From the NCBI RefSeq assembly GCF_024170505.1, contig NZ_JALJYG010000004.1:1-64000 (forward strand): a DNA stretch of 64,000 bases, given 5' to 3'. This DNA is from Methanocalculus alkaliphilus. GTDB taxonomy: Archaea > Halobacteriota > Methanomicrobia > Methanomicrobiales > Methanocorpusculaceae. A model generated the notes under the pieces. That model was not told the origin of the DNA. It ran no database searches and was given only the letters and a program-made list of their open reading frames with translations. This document shows, piece by piece, positions 21,101 through 28,715 of the stretch. The position numbers were made by a program, and so were the translations under genes. Every line of letters starts with the position of its first letter. Position 1 is the stretch's first letter.

Positions 21101-21811
21101 ATCCGGGATCTTTCGCGTCACCTTTGTGACTCGCATCCAGCCCCTTGGGGTGAGAAGAGAGAGATCATCAGGGTGCAGGGTATCCCCGGAGAATACAAAC
21201 TCATCAGCACGGATACTTCTGATGCGATTATCAGATTTCACCGGGATGACTGTGCCTCCGTCTATACAGAATGGGCGTGTCCCAAAATATTCCAGGTCAT
21301 GGATATGCATATCCCCGGTGAGGTGAAGGTCAGCAAGCTCAGGGGGGAGCTGGAGAAGATACTGCTCTTTACTTATCTTGTCAGCCTTCTTCTTATGCGA
21401 GGTCTCGGCATTCTCCTGGAGATTGGAGTTATCCTTGGATTCAAACCCTCTCCCGACATCGATCAGGTGTGCGTCAAAGACCGGGGTTCCAACCCGTGTA
21501 CAGACATTGCGGTAGTCAACCAGCCCCTCTTCAAGGAGGGTCATATTCATAATCTCACGGATGAGAGGGCCTGAGAGGAAGGTGAGGCCGAGCTTTTTTA
21601 TTCTGCCCTCGACCTCACGTGCAATCCGCTCGGCAAGTTCGCGCTCCGCCCCTTCCCTGCCATAGAAGGTTCCAACAAGCCGCGTCTCCTGGAGAATCTG
21701 GTTTTCGATCTTTGATCGATCCCAGTCCATCATGTGGCCAAACGAAGTCCTGACCTTCGGCATGGCGGGCCGGAATGCCCCGTCGAGGGTCGACTGGCGT
21801 GTATCTTTCAT
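18191..21811 (-). CDS. nrdD: Anaerobic (class III) ribonucleoside-triphosphate reductase, intein-containing, without glycyl-radical C terminus
   Basis: The precursor has 1206 residues, of which 479 form an intein (see separate entry), leaving a 727-residue reductase. The catalytic barrel is recognisable: H-I-H-D-L-E-Y-F-G-T-R-P-F-C-Q-D-W-D-L across the splice site, the active-site region I-S-C-Y-Q-C-C-A-Y-Q-F-S, and the late T-N/Q-I-G-Y-F-A-F-T-R-D. The enzyme should reduce ribonucleotides to deoxyribonucleotides anaerobically. Oddly, the C terminus ends about 30 residues after Y-F-A-F-T-R-D and lacks both the Cys4 zinc site and the R-V-x-G-Y glycyl-radical motif. ATG 21811 is chosen because GGTGAAGG precedes it and the glutaredoxin stop lies just upstream. 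No nrdG is adjacent. Confidence 0.9.
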   Translation of the reverse strand: MKDTRQSTLDGAFRPAMPKVRTSFGHMMDWDRSKIENQILQETRLVGTFYGREGAERELAERIAREVEGRIKKLGLTFLSGPLIREIMNMTLLEEGLVDYRNVCTRVGTPVFDAHLIDVGRGFESKDNSNLQENAETSHKKKADKISKEQYLLQLPPELADLHLTGDMHIHDLEYFGTRPFCIDGGTVIPVKSDNRIRSIRADEFVFSGDTLHPDDLSLLTPRGWMRVTKVTRKIPDDGELLRIKTSTGRSLSVTKEHRIPVHTDEGMAIRRADEITEGDILYAVTPSDSVRGEPVREIHLIYELTKTVPEELLEGIYVRGAASLFSDIVRTGQAKSFVAISRALGIEHRKQWYTKGVMPIRHFRSLCEIYGIDDMSGLTVGVTGSNHDLPALLPVTADLMRLLGFFVSEGNYNAFPKVGQYNLAITENHQSAAIQASVKTTLNTYATITRPTRDSTQIYGIDVHRMRAQQVYFGGKIVYLLFRYIFGIPEGSAGKRLPWIVYHADDILLREFLSALFTGDGTVYYRPEKSDCIVNYSTVSASLRQELALLLTTLGIGVHITELYNDETERRILYRIQFHGRKNIDIFSQYCSFLDERQDHIDRFLKQTERINRTEKPERVMAIEPSAPSGSYVYDLFLGGDGSEESHTFYAADGLLIHNCQDWDLRYFFYYGLMPDGNGTKASVAGPAKRPEVAVLHAVKALGSAQTNFAGGQGYYNFLTFLAPYVEGMNKTEIKQLMQMFVYEMTQMMVARGGQVVFSSVQLSPGVPKLWRDKPIVFKGKVWNGEQAPLRTYGEFEREVRHLFATLMEVMLEGDDWGKPFNFPKPEISIEPDFIDEDEDFNRDHPDIPTYRELYLMTFELASKFGTPYYDNQLPAYRGAGEGISCYQCCAYQFSTTAANDTSFDDKLHFRDGAHFSMGSWQVISVNCPRAAYRADHDDEALFAELRGMMDSAVSIFRIKRRWMELVRANGRMPFAMQRPKDPITHERGAVAVDLEGLVYTIGIVGVNEMIQHHTGFQLHETKDAFRFAVRTMTEMEQYAKKLSAEHGMTIALARTPAETTGQRFAVADLLDETYRPHALKIVKGDTKNLFERAKKTLDLPVYYTNGIHVTPSAPVTLTRRMELEHIFFPIVDGGNIFHIWLGEARPDPRGLMDMAMNLCRNTQIGYFAFTRDLTVSLKQFTEYHSDKTPETAGSLSSADRRILI
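19832..21268 (-). other. Intein with LAGLIDADG homing endonuclease inside nrdD
   Basis: The insertion interrupts R-P-F | C-Q-D-W-D. The intein begins with Cys (C-I-D-G-G-T-V-I-P-V), has a block-B like T-K-E-H-R-I-P-V, two dodecapeptide LAGLIDADG motifs (L-L-G-F-F-V-S-E-G-N and L-S-A-L-F-T-G-D-G-T), and ends in block F/G Y-A-A-D-G-L-L-I-H-N. The +1 extein residue is Cys. The span is 479 codons in frame with no stops, so splicing and endonuclease function both look intact. It lies in the conserved active-barrel region, as is common for inteins in nucleotide-metabolism enzymes. Confidence 0.93.
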
Positions 21812-21818
21812 TCGGCCT

Positions 21819-22082
21819 TCACCGTTTACACAATTCTTCGACAGAGTTCTGTACCTCTCCATCTTTGAAGAGCTCTTTTGAGGTGAGGTATTCCTCCCCG
21901 ATCTGGAGGACCGGTGCCTCCATCACAAAGACCCCGTTCATCCGGAGATCGGTCAGCGCCTCGGGATCGTCCAGACTTATTTCAGCATAGTCAACTCCCT
22001 TTATCTGGAGGTAATTCTTGAGTATTTCACAGTTTGGACAGACTTCAAGTGAATAGACGATGATATTTTTACTATCTGACAT
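21819..22082 (-). CDS. Glutaredoxin-like protein (NrdH-type redoxin)
   Basis: This 87-residue thioredoxin-fold protein has the redox motif C-P-N-C at about residues 15-18 and the cis-Pro segment E-A-P-V-L-Q-I-G. Its stop is seven bases upstream of the nrdD start on the same strand. In Methanosarcina barkeri a redoxin of this kind has been linked with electron delivery to class III ribonucleotide reductase, so the simplest reading is that it reduces the neighbouring NrdD. The start ATG at 22082 is the only plausible one. Confidence 0.88.
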   Translation of the reverse strand: MSDSKNIIVYSLEVCPNCEILKNYLQIKGVDYAEISLDDPEALTDLRMNGVFVMEAPVLQIGEEYLTSKELFKDGEVQNSVEELCKR

Positions 22083-22221
22083 ATGGAGTACCCCGGTGTG
22101 ATGATCTATTGGTTCTGGCTAATTACCTACTTTGCCTTTTTGGAATATGAACTATCCTTTTTGTATACCACACCAGGTGAAACATTAACCTTCATCAACG
22201 CTGATTAACTGGGTAATTGCT

Positions 22222-22770
22222 ATGGTCCGGCTGTTTATCGCAATTGATCTCAACGAATCGTGCCGGAAGACGTTGTCTTCCCTGCAAAACCCCCTCATCG
22301 GAGTGAAGGGAAGACTTGCAATCGTGGATCCCTCTCTTCTCCATATTACATTGAAATTTCTTGGAGAGGTGCCGGGTGATCAGATCCCTTCGATCATATC
22401 CGCGCTCAAAACCATCTCTTCTCCACCATATGAGATTGATATCCGGGGCATAGCATCCAATAATCCACGTCAGCCGCGTGTCATCTGGGCAGAGGTTGAG
22501 GATGGCGGCCGGAGCGCCCGGCTTGCCGGTACGATCGAATCTATCCTTGAACCTCTTGGATTTCCTCGTGAGCAGCGTCCTTTTCGTCCGCATATCACCC
22601 TTGCGCGGGTAAAGGCGTTTCATCCCGATATACCCGGTCAGCTCAAAGCGATCTCTCAATCGGAATTGCCAGGTTCTGCTCCGATGCCCGTTACATCCTT
22701 TCTTCTGAAGAAGAGTACCCTCACCCCACGCGGCCCAGTCTATGAGACCCTTGCCGAGGTGCAGCTGTGA
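22222..22770 (+). CDS. thpR: RNA 2',3'-cyclic phosphodiesterase
   Basis: The 182-residue 2H phosphoesterase carries the two signature H-x-T-x motifs: H-I-T-L-K-F-L-G-E-V near residue 45 and H-I-T-L-A-R-V near 130. ThpR (LigT) opens 2',3'-cyclic phosphates on RNA to 2'-phosphates. Its stop TGA overlaps the GTG start of the CCA-adding enzyme (GTGA), coupling two tRNA-end-processing activities in one operon. Confidence 0.92.
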   Translation: MVRLFIAIDLNESCRKTLSSLQNPLIGVKGRLAIVDPSLLHITLKFLGEVPGDQIPSIISALKTISSPPYEIDIRGIASNNPRQPRVIWAEVEDGGRSARLAGTIESILEPLGFPREQRPFRPHITLARVKAFHPDIPGQLKAISQSELPGSAPMPVTSFLLKKSTLTPRGPVYETLAEVQL

Positions 22771-24140
22771 CCAGAACCTGTCTTGAAGAGGATGTCCTCT
22801 CACGGATCAGGCCGACACCTGAGGAGGTGCGCCACATCAGTACAATATCAGATGCGATCATCCGGTATCTCCGTGATACACATAACCGGCCTGCAATGGT
22901 CGTCGGTTCAGTGGCGCGGGGCACATTCGTCAGGGGGGATCGGGATCTCGATATCTTCATGCTCTTCCCTCCCGATCTTCCCCGCGATGAACTTGCCGAG
23001 GAAGGGATCAGAATCGCGCGGGATGTTGTCGATCACTTCGGGGGGACAGCTGTTGAGAAGTATGCCGAACACCCGTACCTGAATGCCCATCTCTATGATC
23101 TCGATTGCGATCTCGTCCCCTGCTACCATGTCGCTTCGGCAAGGGAGATCAAGAGCGCGGTTGACAGAACGCCATTTCATACCCTCTACATCACACCACG
23201 CATTCCATCTCTTGTCGATGATGCTCTCCTGTTAAAACAGTTCACAAAAGCAGGCGGTGTCTATGGATCCGATCATATGACGGAGGGCTTCTCAGGATAT
23301 CTCTGCGAACTCCTCATCCTTTATTATGGCGGATTCCGGCAGCTCATTGAAGCGGCGTCGGCATGGCGGCCCGGGTGTCTCATCGATCCCGAGGAGCACC
23401 GGACCCGCTCATTTGATGAACCGCTTGTGGTGGTCGATCCGACGGATCCCAACCGGAATGTCGCTGCCGCCCTCTCACTTGATCGGATGTGCGAGTTCAT
23501 TGAGCTTGTCCGGGGATATCGTGACGCACCTTCCGACGCCTTCTTCACCTGCCGACAGCCCGTCTCCTTCTCAAAAAATCAGCTCCGGGTGGCTCTTGAG
23601 GAACGGGGAACAGCACTCTATATGCTATCATTTCCAACCCCGGCATATGTCCCCGATACCGTCGTCCCACAACTCAGGAAGAGCCTTACTGCAATAACAG
23701 ATCTCCTCGAACGGAACGGTTTCCATATGAACCGGACTGATTGTTTCATGGGAGAATCCGTATCTTTCCTCCTCTTTGAACTCTTTAATGAGGCTGTGGC
23801 GCCGGTCGTCCGGCATATCGGGCCCCCTGTCTGGAATGGAGAGAACGCCGGGAAATTTGTGAGGAAGTACCTTGATGAATCGCCCCTCTCCGGACCGTTC
23901 ATTGAGGAAGGGCGGTATGTGGTCGAGATACGACGGCCATATACAAAAGCGGTAGATCTCCTCTCCTCAGAGGCCCTCCTCCATGCTGCCCTTGGAAAGC
24001 ATGTCAGAAAGTCAATGATGGGGGGGTGGGATATCAGGAGTGGTTCGGATTGCTGGGATGAGGATCTTAGCGGTTTCTTTGCAGCCTTCTTTGAGCGCTC
24101 AGGTCCCGGAATCCGGATAATGAGGCTTGGGAGGGAATAG
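22767..24140 (+). CDS. cca: CCA-adding enzyme (class I, archaeal tRNA nucleotidyltransferase)
   Basis: The 457-residue protein has the nucleotidyltransferase signature G-S-V-A-R-G-T … D-R-D-L-D-I-F near residues 47-66, with catalytic aspartates, and the long archaeal tail/body domains. It adds or repairs the 3' CCA of tRNAs; the four tRNA genes in this window do not encode CCA, consistent with a need for it. The start is GTG at 22767, overlapping the thpR stop by four bases. Length is normal for the family. Confidence 0.94.
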   Translation: MTRTCLEEDVLSRIRPTPEEVRHISTISDAIIRYLRDTHNRPAMVVGSVARGTFVRGDRDLDIFMLFPPDLPRDELAEEGIRIARDVVDHFGGTAVEKYAEHPYLNAHLYDLDCDLVPCYHVASAREIKSAVDRTPFHTLYITPRIPSLVDDALLLKQFTKAGGVYGSDHMTEGFSGYLCELLILYYGGFRQLIEAASAWRPGCLIDPEEHRTRSFDEPLVVVDPTDPNRNVAAALSLDRMCEFIELVRGYRDAPSDAFFTCRQPVSFSKNQLRVALEERGTALYMLSFPTPAYVPDTVVPQLRKSLTAITDLLERNGFHMNRTDCFMGESVSFLLFELFNEAVAPVVRHIGPPVWNGENAGKFVRKYLDESPLSGPFIEEGRYVVEIRRPYTKAVDLLSSEALLHAALGKHVRKSMMGGWDIRSGSDCWDEDLSGFFAAFFERSGPGIRIMRLGRE

Positions 24141-24145
24141 AAGGA

Positions 24146-24562
24146 ATGGATCAGATCAGCGTCAATCAGCATACCCTCCGCGTCTCCTGGTTCTATCTTC
24201 TGCTCTGGATCGCCTCAGCCTCAGCCCTTACTATTCTCCTTGTGATGCGGAGTCCATACTGGCTTGCTCCACTCCCTGGCCTTGTCTTTCTCTACATGTG
24301 GTTCATGCTTGTGACCCTCTACCCACGATCGGTTCACCCCGGTGAAACAGATATCACTCTTCTGATGACGGGGTCAGGGAGGGAGCGGCACATCCCCCTC
24401 TCAGCCCTCCGGGTGAATGAACAGGAACACCATGTTGAGATCAAATCCGCATCCGATGGGGGAAAGAGGAAGTATCTTCTCTCAAAAAAGGATCTCTCCC
24501 CGGAGGTGGCCGACTATCTTCGCAGTCGCTCACAACGTCCTCCCCGAAATCGAAGACGGTGA
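24146..24562 (+). CDS. Conserved hypothetical membrane protein with two helices
   Basis: I do not recognise a characterised family. The 138-residue protein has two adjacent membrane helices (about residues 14-36 and 40-60) and a soluble C-terminal domain rich in beta strands (T-D-I-T-L-L-M-T-G … R-H-I-P-L-S-A-L-R-V), ending in a basic tail. The arrangement resembles small PH-domain-like membrane proteins, but this is only an impression. It follows cca by five bases and is probably in the same operon, so a role connected with RNA processing is possible but unsupported. Confidence 0.7.
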   Translation: MDQISVNQHTLRVSWFYLLLWIASASALTILLVMRSPYWLAPLPGLVFLYMWFMLVTLYPRSVHPGETDITLLMTGSGRERHIPLSALRVNEQEHHVEIKSASDGGKRKYLLSKKDLSPEVADYLRSRSQRPPRNRRR

Positions 24563-24584
24563 TTGGTGGCCATATGGTCATCTC

Positions 24585-25442
24585 CTACCCGAAGGTATGA
24601 AGGGTCGCTGCAATGAAGATAAGTCCCCCAAGTGTCGTGTTGATAGCCGGGAGATACCAGTATACCTTCTCAATGTCGTGGTCTCTCTTCAGGAGGAGCA
24701 GGAGCGGAACTGCAGGGTAGATCAGGACAAGGAAAGCTGCCGGGTGTATTCCTGAAGCAGGTATGACGATCATGGAGAGCCCCGTCCAGAAGAGGAGGCA
24801 GAGGATGAGTGATGGCCGCTCTCCCAGCGTAACCGCCGTCGTCCGGAGCCCTGCCTTTGTATCATACCCGATATCAGGAATGGCAGAGAAGAGATGCATG
24901 GCAGCGATATGGAAGAATCCTGCAAGGATAAGGAACCATGGCGGCAGAAACCCTGATGCAAGGTAATAGCCGAAGATACCCGGCATGATATAGAGCATGT
25001 TTGAAGCAAAGTCGATACCGGGGATCTCTTTAAACCGGAGGGGCGGGGCACTATAGAAGAAGGAGAGGAAGAGGAACGAGGCGAAGATCAGCTGTGCCGT
25101 CAGGTCTGCCTGGGTGGCAAGGAGGATGAGACTGATGCCTGTAACAACTGCGAGGAGGGAGAAGAGACCCTTTTCATCCTTCTTTTCCAATCGATACTCC
25201 TGGGCATCTTTCTTTGGATTATTCTTGTCTGTCTCCTGGTCAAAGTAGTCATTGACGCCATAAATGAAGATATTGGCGGGGATGAAGAAGTAGAAGAGAT
25301 AGATCATATATTCCGGACGAAGGAACGCCTCCCAGGATCCCATTCCAAGGGCGAATCCGACAACGTAGGTCCCGCCGGTGTATATCCAGAACCGTATCCT
25401 GGAGATGCGTAGAGCGAGGGAGAGAATGTTCTCAGACATCAC
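24585..25442 (-). CDS. UbiA-family prenyltransferase (lycopene elongase-like)
   Basis: This 285-residue polytopic membrane protein (about eight helices) has the UbiA diphosphate-Mg motif N-D-Y-F-D-Q-E-T-D near residues 64-72 and a second Asp motif D-I-G-Y-D near 190. Its start overlaps the crtB stop (ATGA), and it lies last in a carotenoid operon. In haloarchaea a UbiA-type lycopene elongase (LyeJ) in the same gene company adds C5 units to lycopene on the way to bacterioruberin. That is the likely role here, inferred from context; another prenyl acceptor cannot be excluded. Confidence 0.82.
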   Translation of the reverse strand: MMSENILSLALRISRIRFWIYTGGTYVVGFALGMGSWEAFLRPEYMIYLFYFFIPANIFIYGVNDYFDQETDKNNPKKDAQEYRLEKKDEKGLFSLLAVVTGISLILLATQADLTAQLIFASFLFLSFFYSAPPLRFKEIPGIDFASNMLYIMPGIFGYYLASGFLPPWFLILAGFFHIAAMHLFSAIPDIGYDTKAGLRTTAVTLGERPSLILCLLFWTGLSMIVIPASGIHPAAFLVLIYPAVPLLLLLKRDHDIEKVYWYLPAINTTLGGLIFIAATLHTFG

Positions 25443-26317
25443 TCTTCACTCTTTCGGGAGCAGAGCCATGGAGCGGCTCCACAGGCTCTTCTGGAAGATA
25501 TCGCAATGGTGTTTCCGAGGGCAGTTGCGACGATCCGGGGAACTGAAGGCTTCACCTTTCGTTCATAGACGATTGAGGGCCGCTTTTGGATCACCCGGGC
25601 AGTCCAGGTGTACATATCCGATGCCGTCTTCACCGGAATAAGGGAGCGGGCGGGAATTGAAAAGTACCCGTCTTCTGCCTCTTTCTGCCAGATCTCATAC
25701 CTCGCGATCTGCTTTTGCAGAAATGCGTCGAATGCCAGAGGTTTGTCCCTGACATACCCCTCATCAAGACTGGCAAGCCCGAACTGCTCAAGTTCCTCCA
25801 TCGGGAAATAGAGCCTTCCCAATCTGATATCTTCGGGGATGTCCCTGATAAAATTGATATACTGCATTGCTCTTCCAAGGAGGCGTGCGGCATGATCCGA
25901 TCTCTCCGGGAGTCTCAGGACCCGTGCCATCATCAGGCCGACAACCTCGGATGATCCATAGAGATACCGGAGAAGATCCTTCTCAGTTTCATACTGGCTG
26001 ACGGTAATATCCATCTCCATGGATCTGAGGAAGGCATCAATCCATCCGGGTTCAAACGAGAGGCGGTGGGCAAGATTTACAAACCCATCAATGACCACAT
26101 TCCCGGTCACCTCACCGGAAGCGGCTCTCCGGTAGCTATCGACGAATGCATAAAACGCCTCCGTATCCTGAGGGATGGCATCTACATAGTCATCTGCCAC
26201 CCGGACGAAGCTGTAGAGGATGAAGACATCTCTTCTGATCTCGCGGGGAAAGAAGAGTGTACTGTAAAAATACGTCCTGCTTCCTCCATGGAATATCGAT
26301 AGTAATGTCGTATCCAT
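25439..26317 (-). CDS. crtB: Phytoene/squalene synthase family protein
   Basis: The 292-residue protein is a head-to-head prenyl synthase. The two Asp-rich motifs are visible: V-A-D-D-Y-V-D near residue 40-46 and R-D-I-P-E-D-I-R near 155-162. Together with the adjacent phytoene desaturase this supports phytoene synthesis from two geranylgeranyl diphosphates rather than squalene synthesis. The gene lies 12 bases after crtI and overlaps the prenyltransferase start. Confidence 0.9.
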   Translation of the reverse strand: MDTTLLSIFHGGSRTYFYSTLFFPREIRRDVFILYSFVRVADDYVDAIPQDTEAFYAFVDSYRRAASGEVTGNVVIDGFVNLAHRLSFEPGWIDAFLRSMEMDITVSQYETEKDLLRYLYGSSEVVGLMMARVLRLPERSDHAARLLGRAMQYINFIRDIPEDIRLGRLYFPMEELEQFGLASLDEGYVRDKPLAFDAFLQKQIARYEIWQKEAEDGYFSIPARSLIPVKTASDMYTWTARVIQKRPSIVYERKVKPSVPRIVATALGNTIAISSRRACGAAPWLCSRKSEE

Positions 26318-26328
26318 TCATATCCTCG

Positions 26329-27801
26329 TTATCTCATCTTTTTGGTGATATCTCCGGCAATTATCTGTGACGAGATCAGCGTCATCGGAACGCCGATCCC
26401 GGGATGGGTGTACTGGCCGGTATAGTAGAGGTTTTTGACCTTCCTGCTCTGGTGTGCCGGCCGCCAGAGGGCTGTCTGGAAGAGGGAATGCGTCAGGCCA
26501 AGTGCCGTGCCCCGATATGCATTGTACCGCTCCTCAAAGTCTCCCAGGGCAAAGATCCTCTTCGTCACGACCGCATCTCTGATATTCTCTTTGGTTGTTG
26601 CTTCGATATGATCGATGATCTGGTTGTAGAATCTCTCCCGAATCTCCGGCGAGTCCGGGATGCCGGGGGCAAGGGGGACGAGGATGAAGAGTGCCTCTCC
26701 ATCTTCGGGGGCCGCAGATGCATCGGTCTTTGACGGGACATTCACATAGTATGACGGGCTCTCGGGCCAGTCTGCCTGTGCAGGATCGAAGATGCGGTGG
26801 AAGTTCTCCTCCCAGTCTTTATCGAGGAAGAGGGTATGGTGCGCAAGAGACGGTACTTTTTTATTTACACCAAGATAGACGACAAATGCGGACGGGGCTA
26901 TCTCCCGCTTCTTCCAGTACTTCTCGGGATACGTGGCATATTGCGGCTCGAGTAATGCGGTCTCGGCATAGGGGTAATCTGCATTGACGATAACGATATC
27001 TGCTTCGTATGTCCCCTCCGGGGTGGTGACACCCGTTGCCACACCGTCCCTGACATCTATCGAGGTGACGGGTTCATTGAACCGGAAGGATGCACCATAC
27101 TGGCTGGCGAGATCATAGATCCCGTCAACGACCTTCCGCATACCGCCATCCGGGTACCATACCCCCATACTCAGATCGATGTAGGACATCATATGGTAGA
27201 ATGCAGGTGTATTCTTTGGGGAGCTTCCGAGGAACCCGACTGAGTACTGGACGATCCTGCGTGCTTCATCGCTTGAAAAACGCTTTTTGACGAAGGAGTC
27301 AAGGCTTTCAAAGATATGGAACTTCCTCCCTTCAAGGATCATATGGGGATCGAACATATCAAAGATGGATCGATAGTCCCGGTACAGCATCTGCCCGATT
27401 GCAAGGTCGTACTTCTCTTTTCCTTCGCTGAGGTATCTTCTGAGTTTCTCACCCCCATCCTTCTCAAATGTATCAAATAAGGCGATGTTTTTTGATACAT
27501 CCGATGCGATGTCGATGGTCGGACCTTCTTCGAAGTAGATCCTGTAGGACGGATCGAGGCGATCCAGATGATAGAAATCCTCTGGCTTTTTCCCAAACTC
27601 CGCAAAGAACTTCTCATAGACATCCGGCATCAGATACCATGACGGCCCCATATCAAATGCAAAGTCCCCGTCTCTGTGAGTACTTGCCCTTCCCCCGGGC
27701 TGTTCATTCTTCTCGATGACGGTGACATCACATCCCTCTTTGGCAAGCAATGCAGCGGCTGAGAGTCCACCGCATCCTGCTCCAACAATGACCAGTTTCA
27801 T
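26329..27801 (-). CDS. crtI: Phytoene desaturase / carotenoid desaturase (CrtI family)
   Basis: The 490-residue flavoprotein starts with a canonical FAD Rossmann motif G-A-G-C-G-G-L-S-A-A-A-L-L-A (residues 7-20) and G-G-R-A. It ends with the CrtI C-terminal signature Y-Y-T-G-Q-Y-T-H-P-G-I-G-V-P-M near 455-470. It introduces conjugated double bases bonds into phytoene in the membrane. Only one desaturase is present, so it may perform all steps or a partner may lie elsewhere. It is the second gene of the four-gene carotenoid run. Confidence 0.92.
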   Translation of the reverse strand: MKLVIVGAGCGGLSAAALLAKEGCDVTVIEKNEQPGGRASTHRDGDFAFDMGPSWYLMPDVYEKFFAEFGKKPEDFYHLDRLDPSYRIYFEEGPTIDIASDVSKNIALFDTFEKDGGEKLRRYLSEGKEKYDLAIGQMLYRDYRSIFDMFDPHMILEGRKFHIFESLDSFVKKRFSSDEARRIVQYSVGFLGSSPKNTPAFYHMMSYIDLSMGVWYPDGGMRKVVDGIYDLASQYGASFRFNEPVTSIDVRDGVATGVTTPEGTYEADIVIVNADYPYAETALLEPQYATYPEKYWKKREIAPSAFVVYLGVNKKVPSLAHHTLFLDKDWEENFHRIFDPAQADWPESPSYYVNVPSKTDASAAPEDGEALFILVPLAPGIPDSPEIRERFYNQIIDHIEATTKENIRDAVVTKRIFALGDFEERYNAYRGTALGLTHSLFQTALWRPAHQSRKVKNLYYTGQYTHPGIGVPMTLISSQIIAGDITKKMR

Positions 27802-27877
27802 TTCTGCCCGCTCCTCTTTTATAATTGGGTGTTTATCTTTCTTTTATAGACTATACGTGCCTATCCTCCTAATAAAA

Positions 27878-28666
27878 CTATTTTTTGGGGGTGTCTTGTG
27901 GAGTTTCAGTATATGGATAGAAGGGGAGTTGTCTTGTCATATGCAGCAGGGTGATAAGGAGTATACATCCGATAATGAACGGGATGAGCAATCCGGCATA
28001 CAGGAGGTACCCGGTCCATAATGCAATGATCAGAAGAAGGCTTGATGCCATACCGATTGCGATCGGTCTCTGTTCCATCAGTCTCTCTCGCATCCCGAGA
28101 TAGAGTATTCCGGAGTAGATGAGTCCTGTCAGCAGCCAGCCGAGGAAGTTGATAGCCGGAACCCCATAATACACGCCTCCACCAGGCCATATCCAGAGCC
28201 CTGCATGGACAATTGCGGGATCGATGGCAAGATCGATGAGGACGAGCAGGAGGGCACTCCCTGTGATCAGGCGCCAGGGATGCGTCCCTGCAAGATGTGA
28301 GGCGATTGTAAAAGCACCAAGGAGTATTGGGAGATAGGCGAATGCAACGGTGAGAGGAACGAGATCAAAGAGCCGCAGTCCAAGATCATCCGAATAATGG
28401 AACTCGCCATAGGGCAGGCCTGTAACAATAGCCTGCGCCTCAATGATGAGAGGAATGATGCTGAGGATAATCAGAAGCAGGATACCTCTGCCAAATCCGG
28501 CTTCCTTACAGAGGATATAATATGAGGGCAGGGCCATCGCGATGATAAAAAGCCCGGAGATCGCTGGAATATTGATATCTGTATCGAATCGAATAACCAG
28601 AAATCCTGCGAGAAACAGAATCACTGCTGTAATCATCAGGGCTGTTGTGAGATCTCTTCGTATCAT
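27878..28666 (-). CDS. Carotenoid biosynthesis membrane protein (CruF-like, DUF422)
   Basis: The 262-residue protein has about seven to eight membrane helices and the CruF/DUF422 look: G-L-P-Y-G-E-F-H-Y-S-D near residue 83, with D-L-A-I-D-P and G-V-Y-Y-G-V-P-A-I-N-F-L-G-W further on. Haloarchaeal CruF hydrates bisanhydrobacterioruberin; bacterial homologues are 1',2'-hydratases. It is the first gene of the carotenoid cluster, with a 76-base gap to crtI. A TATA-like stretch lies upstream. The presence of crtI, crtB, a LyeJ-like gene and this one favours a hydroxylated, possibly C50, carotenoid. Confidence 0.8.
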   Translation of the reverse strand: MIRRDLTTALMITAVILFLAGFLVIRFDTDINIPAISGLFIIAMALPSYYILCKEAGFGRGILLLIILSIIPLIIEAQAIVTGLPYGEFHYSDDLGLRLFDLVPLTVAFAYLPILLGAFTIASHLAGTHPWRLITGSALLLVLIDLAIDPAIVHAGLWIWPGGGVYYGVPAINFLGWLLTGLIYSGILYLGMRERLMEQRPIAIGMASSLLLIIALWTGYLLYAGLLIPFIIGCILLITLLHMTRQLPFYPYTETPQDTPKK

Positions 28667-28715
28667 GCACGGATACTATCCCCTGATGATAAAAAGGATT
28701 TCCGGGTGGCTGATA

